From positions 139,845,745 through 139,909,744 of the forward strand of contig JAOWCC010001589.1 of NCBI GenBank assembly GCA_030867875.1: 64,000 bases of DNA. Reading direction: 5' to 3'. This DNA comes from Actinernus sp. WN-2022 (Eukaryota; Cnidaria; Anthozoa; Actiniaria; Actinernidae). How positions within the stretch are numbered: position 1 is the stretch's first letter; each line of letters starts with the position of its first letter. The notes beneath the pieces were generated by a model. It was not told where the DNA came from and ran no database searches. It worked only from the letters and a program-made list of their open reading frames with translations. The position numbers and the translations under genes are program-made. Positions 1 through 9,974 of this stretch are shown one piece after another.

Positions 1-348
1 TGGTTATAAAAATATGAGCCAACCAATATCGCTTTCCGTCAGCGGCGACTTTCGTTTCTTCGCGGAAGAAAACGGACATAAGCCCTCCCTTATATAGCTC
101 AATTCGTAATTTGGCTGAAGCTGCCAAATTATTATTAAACTATATTTTAGATATGATTTATGTGTGAAACGTAAAAGAATATTTGCAACTCAACGGCTTC
201 AAGACGAGCTAGACGAGTGAGCGTGTTTCGTGTTTATTTATAAAAGATTTTTTTCACAAAAATTATGGTATAAAGGCTCCTGACACCTCAAGTCCGTGTC
301 GTCCATCTAGTCAAAAAGGTGAAAATCACGTGACACATTTTTGTTTGT
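1..348. other. Unassigned flank
   Basis: AT-rich sequence with no ORF above 60 codons that resembles a known family. I see no RNA gene or terminal repeat here; it leads directly into the 38-bp minisatellite. Confidence 0.5.
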
Positions 349-630
349 GGGCCGCGTCTGCTTTTTCGTTTGCGTTTGAGCCTTCTGGGCCGCGTCTGCT
401 TTTTTATTTGCGTTTGAGCCTTCTGGGCCGCGTCTGCTTTTTTGTTTGCGTTTGAGCCTTCTGGGCCGCGTCTGCTTTTTTATTTGCGTTTGAGCCTTCT
501 GGGCCGCGTCTGCTTTTTTGTTTGCGTTTGAGCCTTCTGGGCCGCGTCTGCTTTTTTATTTGCGTTTGAGCCTTCTGGGCCGCGTCTGCTTTTTCTGCTT
601 CTGGGCCGTGTCTGCTTTTTTGTTTGCGTT
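349..630 (+). repeat. 38-bp minisatellite with 76-bp higher-order unit
   Basis: Units starting GGGCCGCGTCTGC and ending GAGCCTTCT recur at 349, 387, 425, 463, 501, 539 and 577, exactly 38 bp apart, followed by a 26-bp truncated unit and a partial unit from 603. After the first unit, one position alternates A/G between successive units (TTTATTTGCG versus TTTGTTTGCG), so the amplified unit was a 76-bp dimer. T-rich degraded sequence with the same GAGCCTTCTGGGCC word continues to about 870. Confidence 0.9.
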
Positions 631-1170
631 GTAGATCTACAAACTTTATTTGTGTTGTTCTGATTTGTTTGTTTGCATTCTGATTTTTATTTGTTTGGGT
701 TGCCCTGATTTATTTTTTGTGTTGAACCATTTTTTTTGTTTCTCGTATTTTCTTTTTACTTTTAGTGTGTGTCGTGATTTTTTTTCTTAGTTTGCATACA
801 TATATTTGTTTTGGCTCTCCTGTTTGTGTGTGTTGATTTTCTTTTTTTTTTGCGTTGAGCCTTCTGGGCCACCGTACGATAGTATCGCTGGCGCTATTTG
901 AGCATGCGTATTGAACAGAAAAAAACGTCCGAACAGAGCCTGGTGACGAAAACGCATTTTTCGATCATCGTTTTTCAGCCCCTAGTGTGGACGGTCGAAA
1001 ACTATGTGAAAACGCTAGTGTAGACGCAGGTTAAACGGTAAAGGTATCAGTTATCAGCGATGCCAAGAACATCTTAGCGCTCAGTAAAATATCGCAATAA
1101 TTCCATAACTAGTACTCAAATGAAGCCAAGTTCCAAACAAGCAAAATGGAAAAGTTAAGCCAGTGACATA
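631..1170. other. T-rich low-complexity flank
   Basis: Long T-runs with dispersed TTTGTTTG words that look like decayed satellite. At 960-1035 there is an AAAACGC / CTAGTGT(A/G)GACG motif pair of the kind found at DNA-transposon ends, but no partner terminus is visible. No gene. Confidence 0.4.
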
Positions 1171-1640
1171 AATATGGAACATATGAAGAAAATAATAACC
1201 CCGATGAACGAAAAAATGAACAAGCTTGATAAGCTCGAGCTCATCGAATGGAAGCCCGACTCAATAACACTCGATGAGTGGAACTGAACACTCCCTTAAC
1301 TGAACTATCAGCATCGATGAGTTGAAACACCCCCTCAATTTTCAGCATGATGTAGTCACTGAAGTCCAAACGCTACAAAGTGTTCACGAAGAGAGGCTTA
1401 AGAATGTGGAATCAACAATCTACAAAATCAAGAAAGCAAAAGCAAAATTGGAACGTGAGATTGTTGATGTGCGTGTGCATTCCATGAGGAGTAATTAGGA
1501 ATACCCCATTAGGAGTAATCTTCTACAGCATTACTGAACAATATTGCCGATCAGCCTGAAAGAGTTCAGGAAAAATAACAGAGCTACTGGAAAACAAGCT
1601 AGAGATAGAACAGGCAATTAACAGAAGCAATCAATCAATC
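1171..1640 (+). pseudogene. LINE ORF1 fragment (coiled-coil nucleic-acid-binding protein)
   Basis: Translation shows short heptad-like stretches (MNEKMNKLDKLELIE near 1207) and, after stops, VQTLQSVHEERLKNVEST followed by an SMRSN motif near 1480. This resembles the coiled coil followed by the R-S-M-R-x-N entry of ORF1 proteins in L1/CR1-type LINEs. It is broken by several stops and frameshifts and has no ORF2 behind it. The identification rests on motif order alone and is moderate. Confidence 0.45.
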
Positions 1641-2205
1641 TTTATATAGACACGGTGCATGTGGCTCATCAGGTAATAATATTTGGAGTAAAAGTTAAAC
1701 AGACAAATAATTATATAACAATTATGTTAATTATAGTGATATAACTACTGCTAGCATTATGAAACTAATAATATTGGTATACTAATATATTACTACTAAA
1801 AAACTACTAATATTGGTATGCTAAAAATACTACTACGTAAAATAATTATAATTCTACTCTACAACTCTATAATCCTACTTATACTAATTCCTGTTTTACA
1901 TGAGCGCCGTGTGATCTAAATTAATTAGAATGCAATATTTGTGAAATCATAGCAGTTAATTTTATCGGCTTGAAAGATATTAGAGATTTTTCCTCCCGTA
2001 TATCACTTGGCAGGCTGTTCCATAGGGTTGCTCCGCGATAGCTGAAGCTGCGCTTGCAATAATTTGTGCGTGGGTATGGAACAGCACGTTTGAAGGAAGC
2101 ATCTCTAAGAACATAATTAGTAGAAGAGATTGAGATTGAACAGGCACACAGGCTTGGAAACAAACGCGGGTCTAAACCGAGACCAATTGTGGCCAAATTT
2201 CTGAC
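1641..2205 (-). mobile_element. LINE 3' end, RT C-terminal tail
   Basis: The minus-strand ORF at 1921-2196 contains RSFSYRGATLWNSLPSDIR. This is the conserved C-terminal block (R-S-F-x-x-x-G/A-x-x-L/I-W-N-S/x-L-P) that closes the RT polyprotein of CR1/L2/Jockey-type LINEs. It is followed by a UTR that ends in a short TGAT-type simple repeat near 1640, as expected for a LINE tail. Only the last 90 codons survive, so the copy is 5'-truncated and dead. Confidence 0.75.
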
Positions 2206-2212
2206 TAAACAC

Positions 2213-2336
2213 CAGGGCCCGGTTGTTCAAAGCCCGATTAGTGTTAATCCTGGATTAACTCTGCACGGAACCTATTGGTTGTCATGAAAATTAACCCTGG
2301 ATTAGCAATAATCGGGCTTTGAACAACCCGTCCCAG
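2213..2336. mobile_element. Small palindromic MITE, GTTGTTCAAAG family
   Basis: 124-bp inverted repeat. The left end starts CAGGGCCCGGTTGTTCAAAG and the right end is its imperfect reverse complement (CTTTGAACAACCCGTCCCAG). The centre has further self-complementary TGGATTA motifs. A second element with almost the same termini lies at 19481-19635. Noncoding. Confidence 0.8.
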
Positions 2337-2739
2337 AAGTGACAACTAAGAGTGTTGGGATCTTGCAGTTTATTAATAATAATTAAACAAAGAATATATA
2401 TAGGATATTACATGACTAATAATTACAAATGAAAACTATTAAAAAGACCTATTGGCTCACAACTGGATATACATATTGCATACTGTACATGACAAATAAA
2501 TCAAAACTACCTATAGGAGTGGGTGGGTGGGTAATAAAAAAAGTATATATAACAATAGTGATATTGCTAGCTGAATCGCATAATAAGGATTGCAAAGCAA
2601 AAGTACTTTAATGACAGAATAGAAAACTGTAAAAATATTTTTTTATATAAACATGAGATGTAATCAAGGACTTACTAAGCAAGACAAAAAGTCAGTTCTA
2701 ACCTCCCAACAACATTTACGAATATATTTTATTATGTTT

Positions 2740-4070
2740 ATAAGAGAAATTGAAAAAAAGCGAAGTTGAAATTCATCCAAAAGTAATTAAGGAAGTGGCA
2801 TCATACATAAGTGAGGAACTATGCTCTATATTTAGTCAGTTAACATTTCAAACAGGAATAATTCCGGACGAACTAAAAGTATCACTCATAACACCTGTAT
2901 GTTTATATTAAGGCTGAGAGCAGAGAAAGTTTCAGTTATTACATGCCAATAACCGCTGTTCTTTCCTGCTTCGCAAAATACGAAAAGCAATACGTTTTAG
3001 AAGCAATACATCGACAACACTGGAAATTCTGGAACTGACGGAAAAAGTAAAAGAGGAAATGGATAAAAACAATATAACAATAGAAATATGTTTTGATCTG
3101 TCGAATACATTCTATTCAGTTAACCACAACATCTTCCTTAAAAAGCTAAGGTTATACGGAATAAGAGGAATTCCTCAAAAGTGGTTTCAAAGCTATTTAT
3201 CAGGCCGCAAGCTATATGTTAAATATCATATGCATGAAACTATATGTGAAGCTGAAACAACAACATGCCAGGAGCCCCTGATAACCAGGAGCGTCCATCC
3301 CGCATATTAGGCCTCTGTCACAGCGTTTTCACAAGTTAGGTTATTTTTCGAACGGTTTCCTGCTATTGCTGAGTTGCAATTATATTCCTAAGGGAACAAA
3401 ATCGCAAAAGTGTAACAGCCATGTTGTTTGGTATAATAAAAAGTAGCTAATGAGGCATCTTTTGTTTCAGCAGGGTGCAACCCACCAATTGGCAAGTAGA
3501 ATAATTTAAAAATAGCCCAACTTGTAAAAAGCTGTGACTCCTGTATAGGAGAGATTGACGTCCTACTTATGGGCTCCTGCAATATGTGGGGTCCCTCAAT
3601 CTCCATTTTAGGTGCACTACTTTTTAAAATTAATTATATATAAATCATATGAGGACCAAATTAACTTCATTTATTATCTTTGCAGACGATACAGTGAATG
3701 ATGGCATCTAAAATATAAGTCAATGGTTAAAAGATAATCAACTCACACTTAGCCTCAAAAAGAAAACTTATATGATTTTCAAAACACATGAAGGACTCAT
3801 TTGAAATAAGTATAGATGACAATGAATTAATTCGGGGTAATGAATTAAACTATTTTTTTCGGATTAATCATTGACGAGCATTTAAATTGTTATTAGTACA
3901 TATATTACATAGCTAATAAGATAGCAAAATATATCGGTGTCATCTGCAAAGCCCGCTATTACCTAACTAGTTGTACACTTAGAAATCTATATAACGCTTT
4001 AGTCAACCCATATATGTATTATAGTAATAATGATTATCAGGCAAGATTAAAGAACCTTTATAATATACAA
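2740..4070 (+). pseudogene. Decayed LINE RT with an internal insertion
   Basis: RT blocks occur in order but in changing frames. TGIIPDELKVSLITPV near 2860 is the N-terminal RT block. FDLSNTFYSVNHN near 3091 stands for the D-x-S-K-A-F-D-T-V-N-H motif A, followed by YGIRGIPQKWFQSYLSGR. The CG(V)PQGSILGPLLF block is recognisable near 3575. ADDT appears near 3685, and SQWLKDNQLTLSLKKK near 3725. About 280 bp (roughly 3280-3560) between motif A and the GPLLF block do not belong to RT and look like an inserted element. The copy cannot be functional. Confidence 0.7.
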
Positions 4071-4128
4071 ACATAGGGCCCCTAAGGGCAACTCGTTGAT
4101 GGTCAGTGAGCTATTTTGGTGTATACTA

Positions 4129-4785
4129 AAAATCACGTGACCAATGACGTCATCGTTACGTCATTACCACTAAGTGAATCGTGGGAAAATAATACCATAT
4201 CTGTCCAAGTTTGAACTGTCTGGCATTAGAAATGAGGGAGATATGGGCATGTACTTAAAATCACGTGACCGATGACGTCATCATTACTTCATCACACTAA
4301 GTAATTTATTGGAACCCAATACCATGCCTGTCCTTGCTTGAACTGTCTGGCATTAGAAATGAAGGAGATATGGGCATATACTTCAAATTACGTGACTTAT
4401 GTCGTCATCGTTACGTCATAGCCACTAAGTGATTGATAGCAACCCACTGATTTGTGGGAACCCACTACCATGTCTGTCCACGTTTGAACTGTCTGGCATT
4501 AGATATGAGGGAGATATGGGCATGTACTTAAAATCATGTGACCAATGACGTCATCATTACGTCATCACCACTAAGTGATTTGTGGGGACCCAATACTATG
4601 CATGTCCAAGTTTTAACTCAGTGTCTGTCATTAGAAATGAGGGAGATACTGGCATGTAGTTAAAATCACGTGACCGATTACGTCCTCGATACGTCATCAC
4701 CATTAAGTGATTGATAGGGATTCACTACGATGTCTGTCCATGTTTGAAGTGTCTGGCTTTAGAAATGATGGAGATATGTGTGAGC
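4129..4785 (+). repeat. Five-copy ~127-146 bp satellite carrying TGACGTCA
   Basis: Units begin AAAATCACGTGACC at about 4129, 4257, 4384, 4530 and 4662. Every unit holds an E-box-like CACGTGA, then a TGACGTCA palindrome or a close variant, an ACGTCAT word, and ends near TGGCATTAGAAATGAGGGAG. Unit 3 is longer (146 bp) because of an internal 18-bp style duplication around 4430-4470. Divergence between units is substantial. Confidence 0.85.
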
Positions 4786-5490
4786 CAAATATAGTGAGCC
4801 AAATATAATGAACACCAAACAAAGTCTATTTCTAATGTTCAGTCTTTGTAACCGTATTCCTCGGCTAGCCCTGGTGTGACGGTTCACCCTGTCTTGTTCA
4901 ATAATAGACAGTCTCAGTCTTACAACAACCTCTTGGAATGTTTCTAGTGTTTCGCCGGTTATAGATACCAGAACTTTAATGGGGAATCACCAATGTGGCG
5001 GTAATAATCTCGACCTCCATTTGATTCAGAGATACCGACAAGACCAAGTCGCTCTTAAACGCTACCAAGTGGTTAGGAATCCAAAATACGTACAGCAAAA
5101 AGATTGTTTGACTGAAAATGGAAAAATGGAAAACTCTTCTTCTCCGATAGAATCTTCAAAATGTTGAACAATAAAAGCCGCTTGGACGAAAAAGAACGGA
5201 AAGATTGGAGGTTCCATCAATCGTTTTGCTATCCTTGAATCGTATATCAGCATCTATAGGGTAGGTTCCGAAATAAAATGAACAACAAAACAATAAACGA
5301 TGATTGAATTGGTTGTTGATCGTATAAAAATAAAAAAGAAGAGCTTTAAATTAGTAGGTGTGCCTGTAAAAAGCGTCAAGTGTAATGTTTTTGCAGGCAA
5401 TCATACAATCACATTTTTTTATTTTCTTTCATTTTCGTGTCACCTTTTAGAAAACCTATAGCCAGAATATTGGTCATGCAGTTTACTATC
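4786..5490. other. Unassigned stretch
   Basis: Two overlapping opposite-strand ORFs of about 62 codons (4979-5167 and 5062-5253) look like chance; neither has a recognisable motif. No repeat termini found. It ends at the LINE tail beginning at 5494. Confidence 0.4.
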
Positions 5491-5493
5491 AGC

Positions 5494-7411
5494 AACAACA
5501 ACAACATCAACCCTTTATTTACCACAATAACTTACAATGATCTTACAAAACATTTTTGATAATACAATGCTAGGGGTACTGGCTACCCGAGATAACCTTA
5601 AGAGTTAAAAATGCCAGACAGCCAGTTTACTGAAGAGATGTTACATGTTAAGGTCGGGGACACACATACATACACACATTCACACACTATAAGGTGGAGA
5701 AAATACATTTAAACTACCAGTAGACTAATATAATATTTATGTAAAGTAATAAAGATATGTGTTGCAAAACAGCATTATTATTCGAAAAGAAGGGATTATT
5801 TGAAGAGAAGCGATGTACAGAGGACTAATAACCATAAATAAAGTGATGTTTCGTTTTCTTTTTAAATAGAGACAATGAAGAGGTGGATTTCACCTCTTCG
5901 TCAATGGAATTCCATATTGATGGGCCTTGAAATCTTATGTTAAATATTCCATAATTTGTTCTTGCTTTTGGAAGATAATAAGATTGTTTTGCAGCAAGTC
6001 TTGTATTATAGTTATGGATTTTATTTATTTTGGTAAAGAAAGAAAGGAAGGCAGATAGTAGCAGTAGATTGTGATATTTGTACATAAAAAATGCTATATG
6101 TAGGATTATAAGATCAGAGAATGTAATAACCTCAAGAGCTTTAAACAAGGGACTGGAGTGACGATCAAATTTAGAGAAGGTAAATTATTCGCATTGCTTT
6201 TTTTTGCAAAATAAAAATTGGCTGAAGAGTGGTCTTGTAAGTATTTCCCCATATAAATATTCCGTAAATCAAAAAAAGGATATATTAAGGCATAGTACAA
6301 ACTCAAGAGAATGTTTGGTTTTATATAGTGACGAAGTTTAGAGAGGATGCCAATACTTCTTCTGATTTTTTTTGCAATGCATTCAACTTGTTTTTTCCAA
6401 CTAAAGTTAGAATCAATTAAAATACCAAGATATTTGATACAGAGATCCCTCTTAAGTTGCTTGTTGTTTATAGAAATATTAAAATACTGATTCTGGATCT
6501 TCTTTTGTGGCGGATGGAAAATGACAAAATTGGATTTTTTTATATTGAGCGAGAGCATATTAGCACATAACCATGTATGGATATTATTTAGTTTAGCATT
6601 TATACGTTTCTAGTATTGAAATATTTTTATGTTTATAGAACAGATTTGCATCGTCTGCAAATAAGTGAAAATCAAATAGATCTGAACAACTATGCCAATC
6701 ATTTATGTATAATAAAAACAACAAGGGACCAAGAACTGATCTATCTGGAATTCCACAACTTATATTGCATTTATCAGATGTTGAATTATTTACAGTAACA
6801 ACCTGCTGTCGGTCACTAAGGTATGAAATGAACCAATCTTTGGCAATTCCTCGAATACCGTAGTATTCAAGTTTTTTAATCAAAATTTGGTGATTCACAG
6901 TGTCGAAGGCTTTACTAAAGTCAAGAAATATTCCACAGGAATAGTTTCGGTCATCAATTGCTTTTTGAATTTTATCAATTATGCAGAGAACAGCATGATC
7001 TGTACTGTGCTTAGCTCTGAAGCCAAATTGCTTTTCAAAGAAAATATAGTTTTTTCCTAGGAATTTAATTAGTCTATTATACATGAGTTTTTCGAGGAGC
7101 TTATTAAAGACAGAAAGAAGAGAAATAGGTCGATAGTTGCACAGGCAAGTCTGGGATCCTTTTTTATATACAGGAATGATGTTTGCTAATTTGAAATCAT
7201 TAGGGATAATACCAGTTGATTGAGAAGCATTAAAGACCAACTCCAAAGGTTTTGATATCACAGTTTTTAACATTTTGAGTATGTCAATTGGAATACTGGA
7301 TGGTTCCACAGCCTTGCCAGTTTTTAAGTCAGAAATTTCACTTTCAATCTCACTACTTATAAAAATATTCAGCTCAGACAGGAGTATTATACTTCTAAGG
7401 GAACCGTTCAT
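5494..7411 (-). mobile_element. 5'-truncated LINE with RT, family 'GTT-tail'
   Basis: Read on the minus strand, 7411-6593 encodes an RT: NYRPISLLSVFNKLLEK, FGFRAKHSTDHA, FLDFSKAFDTVNH (motif A), GPLLFLLYIND and FADDANLF (catalytic DD kept). After a frameshift, 6558-6106 continues with KYLGILIDSNFSWK and the thumb region. 6148-5825 gives the tail YNTRLAAKQSYYLPKART...GIFNIRF with GPSIWNSI. The GIPQGS block reads GIPDRS, and there are two frame changes, so it is inactive. It ends in AATAAA-like sequence and a (GTT)n tail near 5494-5520. The same family recurs at 28.7-31.3 kb (same YNTRLA and YLPKARTNYGIFNIRF words and the same GTTGTTGTTG tail). Confidence 0.88.
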
Positions 7412-7594
7412 ACTTCAATTAGTCGATTAACTGCCGATGTTTGGCCTACAAAGAGTTATCAGCTACATTACATCGACTTTCATGTGTACTTCAAACGAAT
7501 CGTACTCGCATCTAATTATAGTACAACAATCTCTTCATTCAAGTCTACAAAACACGGCTCCGTTCGCCTGATTCTACCCGCAAAACTGTTCATC

Positions 7595-9268
7595 ATGGAC
7601 CTCACTGTACATATGGACGTCTCAAGAAATCCTGGACCTGTTCAACGTCCTAATTCTTCTAGAATTAGAAATGTATCATTGAACTCCTTACGGTTCACTG
7701 CCATCAAGCCAAATTATTCAAGAACAGAGTTGCTGTCTTTAAAGAGGTCTTCGACTCAAATACGGCCCGATACTGCTATTACTTTAAAGGAACTTGGATT
7801 GCTAAGAAACCGTGGAGTTCGAGCAGGCCGTATATGTTTTTATCTCCAGCAGAATAATCCTATCGCCGTACTGAAACCTTCACTTGCTCGCGATGTTGTC
7901 CTAACCCCATCGTCCCAAGGGGTTAATATTGAAAATCTGATTCATCTATTCTCGCCCAAAGACAAACTCACCCGGCAGCCTTCATCATCTATACCTGTTA
8001 TTGCAAGCTCAGATCGATCTTCTCACCCTCCTAATAGGCCTATACGACAAAGAGCTAACAGACATATAAGTCACTCGAGAGACGTAGGGAACTTAATAAC
8101 TATAAATTATGTTAATAGTTTGTCATCACACAGTGACCCGAAAGAACTAAGCCTTTGTGTCATGAATACGCAGTCTCTTAACAACAAAGCCGCTGAATTT
8201 ATTGACTTTATTTGCGACTATAAACCTGATGTTGTAGCCCTAACAGAGACATGGCTCAAAGACAATGAGTCTGCCGCCAGAACTCTCTGCACGCCTGCAT
8301 GCTACGACCTCCTCGACCATCCACGATCTGGCCGGCAGAGGGGTGGCACTGGAGTCCTGTTCAGAAATAACTTAAGCGCCATCAAAGTCGCCGCTGCTGA
8401 ACTTCGATCCTTTGAATATTGTGAGTGGAACATTAAATCTTCAACCCAACTTATTCATTTAATTATTATCTATAGACCACCGTACTCAGAAGCCCATCCT
8501 GTAACTACAAGTGTATTCTTTGGTGAATTTGCGGAATTTCTGGAATCTGCAGTCCTCTGTACTGACCAGCTCTTGATTACTGGGGACTTCAATATCCATG
8601 TGGACATTGTCGATGATGCTGATGCAACTAGACTACGCGGGCTGTTCGACAGCACTGGCTTAGAGCAACACGTCAATGTCCCAACTCATAGCAGTGGACA
8701 CACTCTAGACTTCATAATAACAACACATTCCGAACAAATTATTAATTCCTCCCCGTGGGCAGACTATCTATTCTCAGATCACATGCCTGTCCACTGTAAA
8801 CTTCAAGTTGACAAGCCCTCCCTTAATAAATCTCAGATATCCTACAGAAAAGTAAAATCCGTCAAGATTGACGTTTTACGAGATGAACTATCGAACTCAG
8901 ACCTCTGTAAGAACATGCTCTCATTTCAGCTTAATGACCTTGTTAGCTGTTACAACGACACACTATTGTCGACATTGGATCGACATGCACCTTTAATCAC
9001 TAAAACAGTCACAAAAAGACCAACTGTTCCCTGGTTTAATGAGGAGGTCAAGGCTGCGAAGAGAGAACGTAGAAGAGCTGAACGGAAATGGAGACGGACA
9101 AAATTAAATAGTAACTTTTTAATCTACAAAGTCAAAAAAAATCAAGCTACTTTTGTAATGAAGTGCGCGCGCAGAAACTACTACACTAATTTTATACAAG
9201 AGAACAGCAATGATCATCGTAAGCTATTTAGGTCTGCAAAACCCTCTTTCATCGGGAAACTGATCTAA
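7595..9268 (+). CDS. LINE APE-type endonuclease polyprotein, N-terminal part
   Basis: The reading frame is open from 7484, but the first in-frame ATG is 7595; a GTG at 7484 is not a likely start. Counting from 7484: a 2A-like DVSRNPGP ends near residue 52, and a low-complexity linker follows. Then the APE endonuclease: MNTQSLNNK near 227, the Glu of LTETWL near 254, GGTGVLF, YRPPYSE, GDFNIHVD near 366, HTLDFIIT and SDHMP near 432. All catalytic landmarks of the EEP/APE fold are present, so the domain looks intact. It nicks target DNA for target-primed reverse transcription. The C-terminal 130 residues are basic (KRERRRAERKWRR), the usual linker before RT. A frameshift at about 9262 disconnects it from the RT. 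Confidence 0.85.
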   Translation: MDLTVHMDVSRNPGPVQRPNSSRIRNVSLNSLRFTAIKPNYSRTELLSLKRSSTQIRPDTAITLKELGLLRNRGVRAGRICFYLQQNNPIAVLKPSLARDVVLTPSSQGVNIENLIHLFSPKDKLTRQPSSSIPVIASSDRSSHPPNRPIRQRANRHISHSRDVGNLITINYVNSLSSHSDPKELSLCVMNTQSLNNKAAEFIDFICDYKPDVVALTETWLKDNESAARTLCTPACYDLLDHPRSGRQRGGTGVLFRNNLSAIKVAAAELRSFEYCEWNIKSSTQLIHLIIIYRPPYSEAHPVTTSVFFGEFAEFLESAVLCTDQLLITGDFNIHVDIVDDADATRLRGLFDSTGLEQHVNVPTHSSGHTLDFIITTHSEQIINSSPWADYLFSDHMPVHCKLQVDKPSLNKSQISYRKVKSVKIDVLRDELSNSDLCKNMLSFQLNDLVSCYNDTLLSTLDRHAPLITKTVTKRPTVPWFNEEVKAAKRERRRAERKWRRTKLNSNFLIYKVKKNQATFVMKCARRNYYTNFIQENSNDHRKLFRSAKPSFIGKLI

Positions 9269-9555
9269 CTTTTCACGATTATTGTGACAGTACAGTACTC
9301 GCCAATGACATAGGTCACTTCTTCCTCCAGAAAGTTGAACGAATCCGTGCCAACCTTGATGCTGCCGCTGGTGATGACTCAATCAGCGATCAATATACCG
9401 CGACATCTATTCGCTTTGATTTGTTTAATACACTTAGTGAAGACGATGTTCGTCACTTAATCTCTAAGTCTAGCAAGAAGACCAGCTCCTTAGATCCCAT
9501 GCCCACTCCTCTCGTGGTTGATGCCTGGTTGTTCTTCTTCCAGTACTCCAACACA

Positions 9556-9972
9556 ACCTCGAGGTTAAAACAATGATTATCATTAATTGTCAAATCACTT
9601 CAAAACAATGATAATCATTATTCTTAAAACCAGTCAAGGATAAAGATAAACAATTGTCAAATTCCGAACGGCGGTAGACCCACTTAGTGTAGTGGTCACG
9701 ACGTCTGTACTACCAAGCACTACACGCAAACGGTTACGAGTTCGAGCCCGAGTAGGAGCGCTCAAAAACAATTTTTCTCTCGTTTACCTTCTCTTCTTGT
9801 TTACCTGTGAACCCTAGCTCTAGGTGAGTGAGAACCCGTCGTTTACCCGTGAACTCGTCCGATGGTTAGGGTTCGGTTTGTGGTTCGGGTTAGGGTTTGT
9901 CTTAGAATAATGATTATCATTATTTTAAAGCGATTTGACAATTAACGATAATCATTGTTTTTAACCTCGAGA
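9556..9972. mobile_element. MITE inserted in the LINE, AATGATTATCATT termini
   Basis: Left arm 9557-9625 (CTCGAGGTTAAAACAATG, then ATTATCATT) and right arm 9905-9972 (ending TTTTAACCTCGAG) are inverted repeats of about 65 bp. Each contains the internal palindrome AATGATTATCATT or a close variant. The LINE reading resumes on the right side in the FPDNWKQAEVHP region, so this is a clean later insertion. The interior holds a tRNA-like segment and TTAGGG-like words at 9862-9900. Confidence 0.85.
9678..9765 (+). repeat. tRNA-derived (SINE-like) segment inside the MITE
   Basis: TTAGTGTAGTGGTCACGACG matches the RNA polymerase III A-box region of Glu/Gly-type tRNAs, and GAGTTCGAGCCC about 45 bp downstream matches the B box. 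No full cloverleaf can be drawn, so it is a tRNA-derived SINE head or pseudo-tRNA. Confidence 0.5.
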
Positions 9973-9974
9973 AC

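Noticed and set aside
349..630. CRISPR-like array of regular repeats
   Set aside because: Repeats are contiguous without variable spacers; it is a eukaryotic minisatellite.
9862..9900. Interstitial telomere (GGTTAGGG words)
   Set aside because: Only three imperfect units within a MITE; not a telomeric tract.
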